Of a stretch of DNA of 11,052 nucleotides, positions 1 through 7,297 are shown in pieces. The translations under genes and the position numbers were made by a program. Below the pieces are notes generated by a model that was not told the DNA's origin, did no database searches, and saw only the letters and a program-made list of their open reading frames with translations. This stretch comes from CAZPHU01 sp964419255. Its GTDB lineage: Bacteria; Fibrobacterota; Chitinivibrionia; Chitinivibrionales; CAYFVL01. The DNA lies in NCBI GenBank assembly GCA_964419255.1, contig CAYQOU010000092.1, positions 1 through 11,052 on the forward strand. Reading direction: 5' to 3'. Numbering within the stretch: the stretch's first letter is position 1; each line of letters starts with the position of its first letter.

Positions 1-1580
1 CCCACCGGTGCCTCGACCAGCTCCACACCCTTGTTATTTTCCTGAAAATATCGCACGTGCCAGTCGCCTTTGAACAGAAGCACATGTCGTCCGGTGTTGT
101 CTGTGGCCAGGGAGGTGTTGTGGGGAATGCGCATATCGGATACCGCGGGGCTTTCTGAGGCAATCCAGCGTGCGGTCTCCCAGGGGGAGGTTTCCACTCT
201 GGACTGCGCACCGTACTCCGATTCTAGTCGATATTTGACAAGCTCGAACTGAAGCGGTCCCACCGCACCCATCACCAAAGTCTTTTGCGCGGCCTGATTC
301 AGCTCAAACAGATGCACCAGCCCCTCCTGCACCAGCTGCCCGATCCCGTTGGAAAAACGCTTGTAGGCGGAGGGGGAGGGGTTGTGGATATAGGCAAAGC
401 ATTCCGGCGGGAATCGGGGAATTTCATCATAGCAGATTTCGGGGCGCTCGCTGAGCGTATCACCGATACCAAAAAAGTTGCTTCCGACCACACCGATAAC
501 ATCCCCGGCATACGCCTCATCGACCGTCACCCGGTCCCTGCCGAACACCTGACTGGTGTTGGAAAGACGAACCTTCTTGCCGCTGGGGCCGTGAACCACC
601 GACATATCCTTTGTAAACTTACCTGAAACGATTCGAATAAATGCCATGCGATCGCGGTGTCTGGGATCCATGTTGGCCTGGATCTTGAAAATGAAACCGG
701 AGAAGAAGCTGTCATCCGGCTTAACCCGAATATCCCCTGCCACCCGCGGCTGCGGGGGAGGAGACAGCTCGATAAAGCCGTCCAAAAGAAGCTGGATGCC
801 GAAATTATTCACCGCACTGCCGAAAAACACCGGGGTGGTTTTGCCGCCTGTTATATCCTCCATACTGAAATCGGCGCCGGCCTCATCGACAATCTCCGAC
901 TCCTCGCACACCGTCTCATAGATATCGTCGGGCAGCGATTTACTAATCAGCGGATCATCCAGTCCGCAGGTCGATACCGGGGCACGAAAGGCTCCCCTGG
1001 GGGTACGCTCGAACAGATGCACCTGTTTGGTTCTTCTATCCCACACGCCCTTGAAATCCACCCCGCTTCCCAGCGGCCAGTTCATGGGACAGGCGTTGAT
1101 ATCAAGCACCTGCTCTATCTCATCTAGGATGGAAAGCGTATCGCGGGAGGGACGATCCATCTTGTTGACAAATGTAAACACCGGGATGTTTCTTTTCCGG
1201 CACACCTCGAAGAGTTTGCGTGTCTGCTGCTCCACACCCTTACCGGCATCGATAAGCATAATCACCGAATCCACCGCCATGAGCACCCGATAGGTATCCT
1301 CACTGAAATCGTTGTGGCCGGGGGTATCCAGAAGATTGATCCGGTAGCCGTTGTAGTCGAAATTAAGCACCGTCGAGCTGACAGAGATGCCGCGCTTGCG
1401 CTCGATCTCCAGCCAGTCTGAGACGGTGGTGCGCTCCTGCTTTCGGGCTGTGACCGATCCGGCAAGCTGCAGCGCGCCTCCATACAGAAGAAATTTTTCG
1501 GTCAACGTTGTTTTACCCGCATCGGGGTGGGAAACGATGGCAAAGGTCCGTCTTCGGTTTACTTCCTGTTTAACACTCAC
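1..1580 (-). CDS. prfC: Peptide chain release factor 3 (RF3), C-terminus cut by window edge
   Basis: RF3 is a cytoplasmic translational GTPase that removes RF1/RF2 from the ribosome after peptide release. Read from a GTG at 1580, the frame stays open to the window edge (526 codons; E. coli RF3 is 529 aa), so only the last few residues are missing. The G domain shows all the usual motifs: SHPDAGKT (residues 17-24), RGISVSST (63-70), DTPGH (85-89) and NKMD (139-142). The later RF3 signatures FKIQANMDP, HRDRMAFIRIVSGK and VGPLQFELVKYRLESEY are also present, which separates it from EF-G and LepA. A GGAG lies about 10 nt upstream of the GTG and no better in-frame start is visible. It is transcribed divergently from the aminopeptidase and appears monocistronic at this end. 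The identification is by recalled family sequence, not a search. Confidence 0.97.
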   Translation of the reverse strand, partial: MSVKQEVNRRRTFAIVSHPDAGKTTLTEKFLLYGGALQLAGSVTARKQERTTVSDWLEIERKRGISVSSTVLNFDYNGYRINLLDTPGHNDFSEDTYRVLMAVDSVIMLIDAGKGVEQQTRKLFEVCRKRNIPVFTFVNKMDRPSRDTLSILDEIEQVLDINACPMNWPLGSGVDFKGVWDRRTKQVHLFERTPRGAFRAPVSTCGLDDPLISKSLPDDIYETVCEESEIVDEAGADFSMEDITGGKTTPVFFGSAVNNFGIQLLLDGFIELSPPPQPRVAGDIRVKPDDSFFSGFIFKIQANMDPRHRDRMAFIRIVSGKFTKDMSVVHGPSGKKVRLSNTSQVFGRDRVTVDEAYAGDVIGVVGSNFFGIGDTLSERPEICYDEIPRFPPECFAYIHNPSPSAYKRFSNGIGQLVQEGLVHLFELNQAAQKTLVMGAVGPLQFELVKYRLESEYGAQSRVETSPWETARWIASESPAVSDMRIPHNTSLATDNTGRHVLLFKGDWHVRYFQENNKGVELVEAPV

Positions 1581-1728
1581 GTACTTGAGTCTCCATGGCT
1601 GAAATGTAGTGCGAATCGTCCAAATTCCTGGAACAAACGCGGTTTAATATGACTGAAAAGTATAAAGATTTTGATTGGAAGCAGAGGAGCCAATCAGGGC
1701 GGACTGAGAAGAGAAAAGTGATCGGAAG

Positions 1729-1738
1729 AGTATACATT
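1729..1738 (-). promoter_or_regulatory. AATGTATACT element upstream of prfC (possible -10)
   Basis: On the minus strand this reads AATGTATACT, containing TATACT (5 of 6 to the sigma-70 -10 consensus). It lies about 150 bp upstream of the prfC GTG in the right orientation. The hexamer 17 bp upstream (ATAGTA) does not resemble a -35, so promoter activity is uncertain. The call rests mainly on exact copies at 7150-7159 and 10137-10146. Confidence 0.3.
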
Positions 1739-2210
1739 CATAGAGACAATATACTATACATTATGGTTTATGTGCAATGACGCAGATGATCCGAAAAGCC
1801 GGTTATGAGATCTCTTACAGAAACATTTCCGGGTGATATACAGAAGATATCAGCGAACCTCTTTGCCGGCCTCTTTGACACAGATCTTGATATTTGTTCT
1901 TACTGAGCTTGCGTTTCAAGATATATTACGTTTTGCGGTAATGGTAATTTTCTCGAACGAAAGCGGTTTGGGGGTGTGACTGATATCTCTTTGGGGGAAT
2001 GCCACAACAGGAGACTGAGGCACATTCCCGCATACCCGACGCCGGATGTGTCCGTCCCACTCTTCTACCAGAATGTTATCGACACCGCCTCCCCGCTTTT
2101 TCGCCTGGTTCATCACTATCTGACAGGCGGTAAAGAAACCACATTTGGCACGATCTTTTCTTATCCGGATGTATTTTAGAATGCTACCTGGTTCTGCAAT
2201 CAATGATTTA

Positions 2211-2215
2211 AGGAG
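2211..2215 (+). promoter_or_regulatory. Shine-Dalgarno site that fixes the aminopeptidase start
   Basis: AGGAG sits directly against the ATG at 2216, which is too close for initiation there. It is 6 nt from the in-frame ATG at 2222. The aminopeptidase therefore most likely starts at 2222 (MPQRLPN) and not two codons earlier. Confidence 0.75.
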
Positions 2216-2221
2216 ATGGTG

Positions 2222-4720
2222 ATGCCGCAACGACTGCCGAATACCGTTTTACCGAAAAACTATGACCTTCATTTCGACCTGGATTTCACAAATTTTGAAT
2301 TTACCGGTGCACAGCAGCTGCTGATCGAAGTGACAGAAACGCAATCGTTGCTGCGCCTTCATTGCGAGGATCTGGAGGTTCACAGCTTGTCGTTGTGGTC
2401 CGGGGAGGAGCAGATCCAGGCAACACACGAGCTGTCTGAGGGGGAGCTGCATGTCAGGCCCGATCAGCCGTTAAAAGCTGGACAGTATCGTCTCGATTTG
2501 AAATTTGTCGGCACGCTCAACGATGATCTGGCCGGCTTTTACCGCAGCCGGTATATCGATCTCAGGGGCAACGAGGCGTATCTGGCCACCACCCAGTTTG
2601 AAGCGCCGTATGCGCGCAAGGCTTTTCCCTGTTTCGATGAGCCGCTGTTTAAGGCTCCCTTTACCGTCACCATGACCATTCCAAAGCACATGATCGGTGT
2701 ATCCAATATGCCCATCGTGTCGGAAGAGGTCTCCGAGGGGCGTAAAACCGTTCGGTTTGCTCCCACCCCGCCGATGTCCACCTATCTTTTATATATGGGA
2801 GCCGGGGATTTCGATTTCATCGAAGAGAAAAGAGACGGGCGCACGATTCGGATCTACGGGGTAAACGGAAAATCCAGCCAGGGAAGGTTTGCTCTTCAGT
2901 TCACTGCAGATGCGCTTGAATTTTTCGAGCAGTACAGCGGGCTTGAGTACCCGCTGCCCAAGCTTGACATGCTGGCTATTCCCGATTTCGCGGCCGGGGC
3001 GATGGAAAACTGGGGGGCTTGTACCTTTAGAGAGGTGCTTTTGTATGTGGATGAAAAAACCACCTCGCTTCCGGTCAAAAAGAGAGTGGCGGAGGTGATC
3101 GCGCACGAGCTGTGGCATCAGTGGTCGGGTAATCTGGTGACCATGAAATGGTGGGATGATCTGTGGCTCAACGAGGCGTTTGCCACCTATCAGGCGTTTC
3201 GGGCGGTGGATCATTTCTATCCCCAGTGGCATATATGGGATGATTTCATCGATGGTGATACCAAGGCGGCATTCGGTATGGATATGCTCTCCTCCACGCA
3301 TCCGATCGCCGTACCGGTGCACACACCAAACGAAATCGAGGAGATCTTCGACTACATCAGCTACGGCAAGGGCGGCAGTGTGCTGCGGATGATCGAGGAG
3401 TACATCGGAGAAGAGGCGTTCCGTAAAGGTGTTTCAGCTTATCTGAAAGCGTTTGTGTATGGAAACGCAACCGCCGAGGATCTGTGGGAGACGCTTGAGC
3501 AAAACAGTGGTCAGCCGGTAAAAGATGTGCTCATTTCCTGGGTGACTAAACCCGGTTTCCCGCTTCTGCGGGCGACAAAAGAGAACTCGACGATCCATCT
3601 GTCCCAGAAACGGTTCAGCGCGGGGCCGACGGCAGATGAGATCTGGCCGGTGCCGCTGACCTGGACGGGCGAAGGTTCTTTCGATGAGAAGCTGTTTGAC
3701 ACACCGGAGTGTGAAATTCCCGCTGCACCTGCATTTACCAAAATCAACAAGGGACAGTCAGGTTTCTACCGGACTCTTTACGACAGAACCATGTATGGTG
3801 AGTTGAGTCGGGTGGTGCTTGCCGGACAGATGCACGAATACGACCGATGGGGTATCCTCAACGATCTGTGGGCGTGTGTGCTCGCCGGCCATGCTTCGCT
3901 GGATGACCTCCTGAAGGTCATGGCATCATTCGAGGCGGAGGAGCAGGTGTTTGTGCTTCGGGAGCTTGCATCACAGTGCAGCGAAATAAGCCTGCTTCTG
4001 CGGATCCCCGAGGGGGGCAAAGCATTGTATGAACGATTCTTCACGCCATTTGCAAAGGCTCTGGAGACGCTGGGCTGGCAGCCGAAGGAAGGGGAGGAGC
4101 CCCACGCCCGACAGCTTCGGCCCATTGCCATAAGCTTTCTGGTTCACACCGGCGATGATGCGGTGAACCGTGAGGCGCTGTCACGGGCCCAGAGATATCT
4201 GAAGTCGGGTGATATCGACCCCGATCTGCGAAGCGCCTGCCTCGGTGCGGCAAGCCGCAAAAACACCCCGGAGCTTTTTAACTTAGTAAAAAAGGCCTGC
4301 GAGGAAAAGGAAAACATCGAAGAGAAGATGTCACTTCTTGGGACAATGGCTGATTTTGCCGATCCTGATCTTCTTCTGGACTACCTGAACTACTCCTTGA
4401 CAGATGCAGTCAGACGTCAGGATCTGCGAACGGTCTTTGCCCGTGTCGCCAACAACCCCAGCTGCCCCGATCTGTTTTTCGGCTGGGTAAAGGATCACTG
4501 GTCCACGCTGGGTGAGCTGCGCAAATCCCACTTTGTCTACATGGGCCTGCTTAACACCCTCATTACTACCGCCGCAGACACCGAGGCTCTGGATGCGATC
4601 AAAGCGTTTCTCGACGAAAACAGCGAAGGGTTCGAGAAAACAAAGGCAAACGCCTTCGAGAAGGCGCAGCTGTATATCGGATTTCGGGAGCGCGAGAAGG
4701 ATGTCAGCTTTGAGAGTTGA
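2222..4720 (+). CDS. M1-family zinc aminopeptidase
   Basis: This protein cleaves N-terminal amino acids from peptides and probably acts in cytoplasmic peptide turnover, as no signal peptide is seen. It has 832 residues from ATG 2222. Residues 1 to about 190 look like the N-terminal beta domain. The catalytic core carries GAMEN (259-263), which binds the peptide N-terminus, and HELWH (295-299) with WLNEAF downstream, giving zinc ligands H295, H299 and E318. Y381 in ISYGKGG fits the transition-state tyrosine by its spacing from the HExxH. The C-terminal third (about 500-832) is a helical ERAP1_C-like domain. Length and GAMENWG/HELWHQWSGNLVTM context resemble the puromycin-sensitive/ERAP and archaeal tricorn-factor F2/F3 branch more than E. 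coli PepN (870 aa), so no symbol is given. It stands alone, divergent from prfC, with a hairpin about 35 bp after the stop. All catalytic residues are present; the natural substrate is unknown. Confidence 0.96.
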   Translation: MPQRLPNTVLPKNYDLHFDLDFTNFEFTGAQQLLIEVTETQSLLRLHCEDLEVHSLSLWSGEEQIQATHELSEGELHVRPDQPLKAGQYRLDLKFVGTLNDDLAGFYRSRYIDLRGNEAYLATTQFEAPYARKAFPCFDEPLFKAPFTVTMTIPKHMIGVSNMPIVSEEVSEGRKTVRFAPTPPMSTYLLYMGAGDFDFIEEKRDGRTIRIYGVNGKSSQGRFALQFTADALEFFEQYSGLEYPLPKLDMLAIPDFAAGAMENWGACTFREVLLYVDEKTTSLPVKKRVAEVIAHELWHQWSGNLVTMKWWDDLWLNEAFATYQAFRAVDHFYPQWHIWDDFIDGDTKAAFGMDMLSSTHPIAVPVHTPNEIEEIFDYISYGKGGSVLRMIEEYIGEEAFRKGVSAYLKAFVYGNATAEDLWETLEQNSGQPVKDVLISWVTKPGFPLLRATKENSTIHLSQKRFSAGPTADEIWPVPLTWTGEGSFDEKLFDTPECEIPAAPAFTKINKGQSGFYRTLYDRTMYGELSRVVLAGQMHEYDRWGILNDLWACVLAGHASLDDLLKVMASFEAEEQVFVLRELASQCSEISLLLRIPEGGKALYERFFTPFAKALETLGWQPKEGEEPHARQLRPIAISFLVHTGDDAVNREALSRAQRYLKSGDIDPDLRSACLGAASRKNTPELFNLVKKACEEKENIEEKMSLLGTMADFADPDLLLDYLNYSLTDAVRRQDLRTVFARVANNPSCPDLFFGWVKDHWSTLGELRKSHFVYMGLLNTLITTAADTEALDAIKAFLDENSEGFEKTKANAFEKAQLYIGFREREKDVSFES

Positions 4721-4755
4721 TTGCGGCAGCGGCCAATCTATATGAATTGTTTCCC

Positions 4756-4795
4756 GTATAGCAGGAGGCACACGGTTTGTGTGTCTCTGCTATAC
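4756..4795. terminator. Hairpin between convergent genes, likely terminator
   Basis: GTATAGCAG (4756-4764) pairs exactly with CTGCTATAC (4787-4795). The stem continues inward to CACAC/GTGTG, with one bulge and one G-T pair, around a GGTTT loop. It lies between the ends of the aminopeptidase (plus) and maa (minus), where a bidirectional terminator is expected. A short T run occurs only about 12 nt past the stem on the plus strand and there is none on the minus strand, so it is not a textbook intrinsic terminator. Confidence 0.5.
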
Positions 4796-4839
4796 CGGTA
4801 TTGCAGTTTTTCGATAAGTAATCGAGGCTAGAACTGAAA

Positions 4840-5415
4840 TTACGTGACCATCCCTTTCTCTCTCAGATCTCTTATGACTCCGCACGGATTGCCGGCGGCA
4901 AAAACATCCGATGGTATGTCTCTGGTCACCACACTGCCCGCACCGATCACCGTGCGACTGCCGATTGTCACCCCGGGGCATATCACCGCACTTCCACCCA
5001 CCCACACATCATCGCCGATTGAAATGGGTTTGCCCAGCTCGAGTCCGGATGCCCTGATCGTATGATCCATCGGATGAGTCGCGGCATAGATCTGCACGTT
5101 GGGGCCAAACATCGTCCTGCTGCCGATTGTGACCCGGGCGACATCCAGCACGACGCAGTTGAAGTTGAAAAAAACTTCCTGACCGGTAAAAATATTGGTT
5201 CCATAATCGCAATAAAAAGGCGGCTGCAGCCACAAATCGCCCCCGGTGTTGGGTATCAGCTGCTGCACAATTCGTTTTCTCTCCTCCGGCTGATCTTCGT
5301 CTGAATCATTCAAAGCCTTCAGAAGCAGTCGTGCCTTTCGTCTCTCTTCGCAGAGCTGTCTGTCGGATGCATCATACAGCTCGCCGGCCAGCATCTTTTG
5401 TTTCTCTGTTTTCAT
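4840..5415 (-). CDS. maa: Maltose O-acetyltransferase (hexapeptide-repeat family)
   Basis: This enzyme transfers acetyl from acetyl-CoA to sugar hydroxyls; in E. coli Maa the acceptors are maltose and glucose. It is a cytoplasmic, probably trimeric, left-handed beta-helix protein. The 191 residues follow E. coli Maa (183 aa) closely: the N-terminal cap MKTEKQKMLAGELY, then CDYGTNIFTG, NFNCVVLDV, IYAATHP and LGKPISIGDDVWVGG. Hexapeptide turns such as ICPGVTIGSRTVIGAGSVV and the NP(C)GVI end follow. H114 in ATHP matches the catalytic histidine of this family. The ATG at 5415 is preferred to the GTG one codon earlier. Its first base is the last base of the upstream permease stop (TGATG), so translation is probably coupled. 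Family assignment is firm; the physiological acceptor is uncertain, as related enzymes acetylate galactosides or Nod factors. Confidence 0.9.
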   Translation of the reverse strand: MKTEKQKMLAGELYDASDRQLCEERRKARLLLKALNDSDEDQPEERKRIVQQLIPNTGGDLWLQPPFYCDYGTNIFTGQEVFFNFNCVVLDVARVTIGSRTMFGPNVQIYAATHPMDHTIRASGLELGKPISIGDDVWVGGSAVICPGVTIGSRTVIGAGSVVTRDIPSDVFAAGNPCGVIRDLREKGMVT

Positions 5416-6950
5416 CACCCAATCGACTCCCTGAAATCAGGTTTACCTACCAATAAAACGACAAACACCATCCCGGGCAGCGATACCAGAAAGCTTACCC
5501 CGAAAAAGTACCCGTACCCAAGCCAGGAGGCAAGAAAACCGCTGGCCACCCCGGCAAAAAGACCGCTTACATTCATCAGGCCGGTTCCAATAGCAAAATG
5601 GGATGTCTTGTTTGGTCCCGCCGATATCTTCATCAGAAGCGTCATAAGCACGGCTGTGCCCAGACCGCCGGCAAACTGATCGAAGCCATGCACGGCCGCC
5701 ACCGACACAATACCCCACATACCGGGTGACACGCCGGATTGGTTTGCTATGTTTGCGGTGATGAGAGACGTAAACGACAGGGCAAGAGCCATATAGATGA
5801 TGTTGGTGAGATTTTGTGCAAGAAGAAACGGCCACATCACCTTCTTCAACGACAGCCTGGAAATAAGCCATCCGCCAACCAGGGCCCCGGCAATGGAGCA
5901 TGGAAGCCCCAGCCCGCCGCTGAGCCAGCCGTAATGGTGCTTCATTCCCATATCAACCATAAACGGTGAGACCATCGCCGAAAGCAGAAACTCTCCGGTG
6001 CGCAGAAAAATGATCGTGGACAGAAAAAGACCGATATGCTTTCTGTCGATAAACGTGAGAAACGCCTGCGTGTAAAAAGAGTCCGGTCGCGACAGAACAT
6101 ACTCTTTCAACCTGTTTCGCATCAGTGCAAGAGTGGTTACCGCACAAAGCAGCCCGATAGCGGTCCATGAGGCGAAAGAGAAATGGGAAAGCACGGGAAC
6201 CGTCTCCTGCCATCTGCCATATGCCGGTGAAACCAGAAATGACCGTATGGAGAGGACCACCCCCGCCATTGCCACAAGCCCGCCCAGGCGCATCGGCTTG
6301 ATCATGGTTGTGAAAAGCTGCAGTGCACTGTTTCTGTGCTCTTCGCAGCGGGGCAGAAAAAACTGATGATACAGGGCCATACCGCCCATAAGAGCTGCCG
6401 AAAGCCAAAACCCCCACGCCCAGCCGAATCTCACCGCCAGCGACACTATCACCCCCGTGCCGGTCATCATGGCGATCCGGTAGGCCATCACCCGATAGCC
6501 GACAAACCGCGACTGGCCTCTGGAGTCAAGCGCCTCCATGTAATAGCCGTCAACGGCCGTGTCCTGCGTCGCGGCCGCAACCGCTCCGACAAGAAAAAGA
6601 AACGCTATGATGGATACACCCGAAGTACCCTGTGCGGCGGCAAAGCCGGCCACAAGAAACAGCGTGCACAACACAGCCTGCATCACCGAAAGCCATCCCC
6701 GCCTGCTGCCGAACTGATCCACCAGCGGCGCCCAGAGGAATTTCAGTATCCAGGGAAGGCTGTAAAAGGAGGTCAAGCCGATCGACTCCAGGCTCACCCG
6801 CATGTCACGGAAATATACGGACGAAACCGTGCGGATGATTGTGTAGGGAAGCCCCTCGGCAAAGTAGGTGGTGAAGCACCAGATGCCCGGGCGGGAGAGA
6901 GTGTCGCCGGTGTCTGCCCGGCTCTTTACTTCAACTGTTGTGGGAACCAT
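5415..6950 (-). CDS. AmpG-like MFS permease
   Basis: This is an inner-membrane major facilitator protein of 511 aa, mostly hydrophobic with about 12 apparent transmembrane segments. AmpG proteins import anhydromuropeptides for cell-wall recycling; E. coli AmpG has 491 aa. The AmpG pattern appears in order: FAEGLPY at 30-36, LKFLWAPLVDQFGSRRGW at about 69-86 (the MFS loop 2-3 basic motif), ATQDTAVDGY at 127-136, and later GGLGTAVLMTLLM, which matches the AmpG GGMGTSAFVALLM region. The ATG at 6950 is the first good start, but its ribosome binding site is weak. The gene is the first of a two-gene unit with maa (TGATG overlap). Muropeptide transport is inferred from family membership; other AmpG-like carriers have unknown cargo, and no amidase, nagZ or ampD neighbour supports recycling. 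Confidence 0.85.
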   Translation of the reverse strand: MVPTTVEVKSRADTGDTLSRPGIWCFTTYFAEGLPYTIIRTVSSVYFRDMRVSLESIGLTSFYSLPWILKFLWAPLVDQFGSRRGWLSVMQAVLCTLFLVAGFAAAQGTSGVSIIAFLFLVGAVAAATQDTAVDGYYMEALDSRGQSRFVGYRVMAYRIAMMTGTGVIVSLAVRFGWAWGFWLSAALMGGMALYHQFFLPRCEEHRNSALQLFTTMIKPMRLGGLVAMAGVVLSIRSFLVSPAYGRWQETVPVLSHFSFASWTAIGLLCAVTTLALMRNRLKEYVLSRPDSFYTQAFLTFIDRKHIGLFLSTIIFLRTGEFLLSAMVSPFMVDMGMKHHYGWLSGGLGLPCSIAGALVGGWLISRLSLKKVMWPFLLAQNLTNIIYMALALSFTSLITANIANQSGVSPGMWGIVSVAAVHGFDQFAGGLGTAVLMTLLMKISAGPNKTSHFAIGTGLMNVSGLFAGVASGFLASWLGYGYFFGVSFLVSLPGMVFVVLLVGKPDFRESIG

Positions 6951-7051
6951 GGAGGTCTGCTTTCGTATACCTGATATTTACTGGTACCTGTAAAGGATTC
7001 GCAAACGCGGGGGACTATTGTTAGCCGCGGTGCGGGACACACCTGTGCTGA

Positions 7052-7065
7052 TCCCGGCCGCGGGA
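7052..7065 (-). repeat. Inverted repeat TCCCG-N4-CGGGA, proximal copy
   Basis: On the minus strand this reads TCCCG CGGC CGGGA, a perfect 5-bp stem with a 4-nt loop. It is the closer of two equal-length copies upstream of the permease gene, about 100 bp from its ATG. It could be a regulator-binding palindrome or a small RNA hairpin. Confidence 0.5.
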
Positions 7066-7086
7066 CGAAGCATGGATGCCCTATAA

Positions 7087-7100
7087 TCCCGCAAGCGGGA
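7087..7100 (-). repeat. Inverted repeat TCCCG-N4-CGGGA, distal copy
   Basis: On the minus strand this reads TCCCG CTTG CGGGA, the same stem as the proximal copy but with a CUUG loop, a tetraloop known to be stable when closed by G-C. The two copies start 35 bp apart. No U tract follows either copy, so a simple terminator is unlikely. Confidence 0.5.
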
Positions 7101-7149
7101 GCAGGACATACGAAAAAATACTTTTCTGAACAGATACTAATTACAAAAA

Positions 7150-7178
7150 AGTATACATTAACAAACATCAGCGGGCAA
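7150..7178 (-). promoter_or_regulatory. Putative sigma-70 promoter of the permease-maa operon
   Basis: On the minus strand TTGCCC (7178-7173, 4 of 6 to consensus) is followed after 17 bp by TATACT (7155-7150, 5 of 6). The element includes the repeated AATGTATACT 10-mer. It lies about 200 bp upstream of the permease ATG in the right orientation. Confidence 0.45.
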
Positions 7179-7297
7179 AGAGCTAAACGAACCCATTTTC
7201 AATCAGGCAGCCTGGTGAAGCGTTCCAGTTTCAGCATTGGGGTCGCTGCAGGTTCTGTGAATCATCGGGGAGAGTTGCTGCTCGCATGCCGGGCCGA

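Larger units (their letters stand above)
1581..2221. other. Divergent intergenic region, no convincing gene
   Basis: These roughly 640 bp separate the starts of prfC (minus) and the M1 aminopeptidase (plus), so they should hold both promoters. An exact AGTATACATT lies at 1729-1738, with a near copy (CTATACATT) about 20 bp further right. A TAGAAT hexamer at 2177-2182 could be a -10 for the aminopeptidase, but it lacks a good -35. Short open frames exist at 1976-2179 (plus) and 1916-2230 (minus, TTG start running into the aminopeptidase). Neither has a ribosome binding site or a protein I recognise. Confidence 0.6.
6951..7297. other. Intergenic region and likely leader of the permease operon
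   Basis: About 350 bp lie between the permease start and the end of the Omp85 gene, with both genes on the minus strand. I see no gene here. The stretch contains two tandem 14-nt inverted repeats (7052-7065 and 7087-7100) and a promoter-like element at 7150-7178. If that promoter is real, the permease mRNA would begin near 7140 and carry a leader of about 190 nt holding both hairpins. No clear intrinsic terminator for the Omp85 gene was found on the 7169-7297 side. Confidence 0.6.

Noticed and set aside
1976..2179. A 67-codon plus-strand frame before the aminopeptidase
   Set aside because: No ribosome binding site, no recognisable motif, and it overlaps an equally open minus frame.
2789..3322. 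A 177-codon minus-strand frame
   Set aside because: It is antisense to the catalytic core of the M1 aminopeptidase, whose motifs are intact; it shows no domain or ribosome binding site.
6336..6974. A 212-codon open frame on the plus strand
   Set aside because: It lies wholly antisense to the strongly supported AmpG-like permease, is rich in basic and His/Pro/Gly residues as antisense frames of membrane proteins are, and has no recognisable domain.
7169..7297. Intrinsic terminator after the Omp85 gene
   Set aside because: The only self-complementary piece is a short CAGGC/GCCTG near 7207 with almost no loop, and no T run follows.
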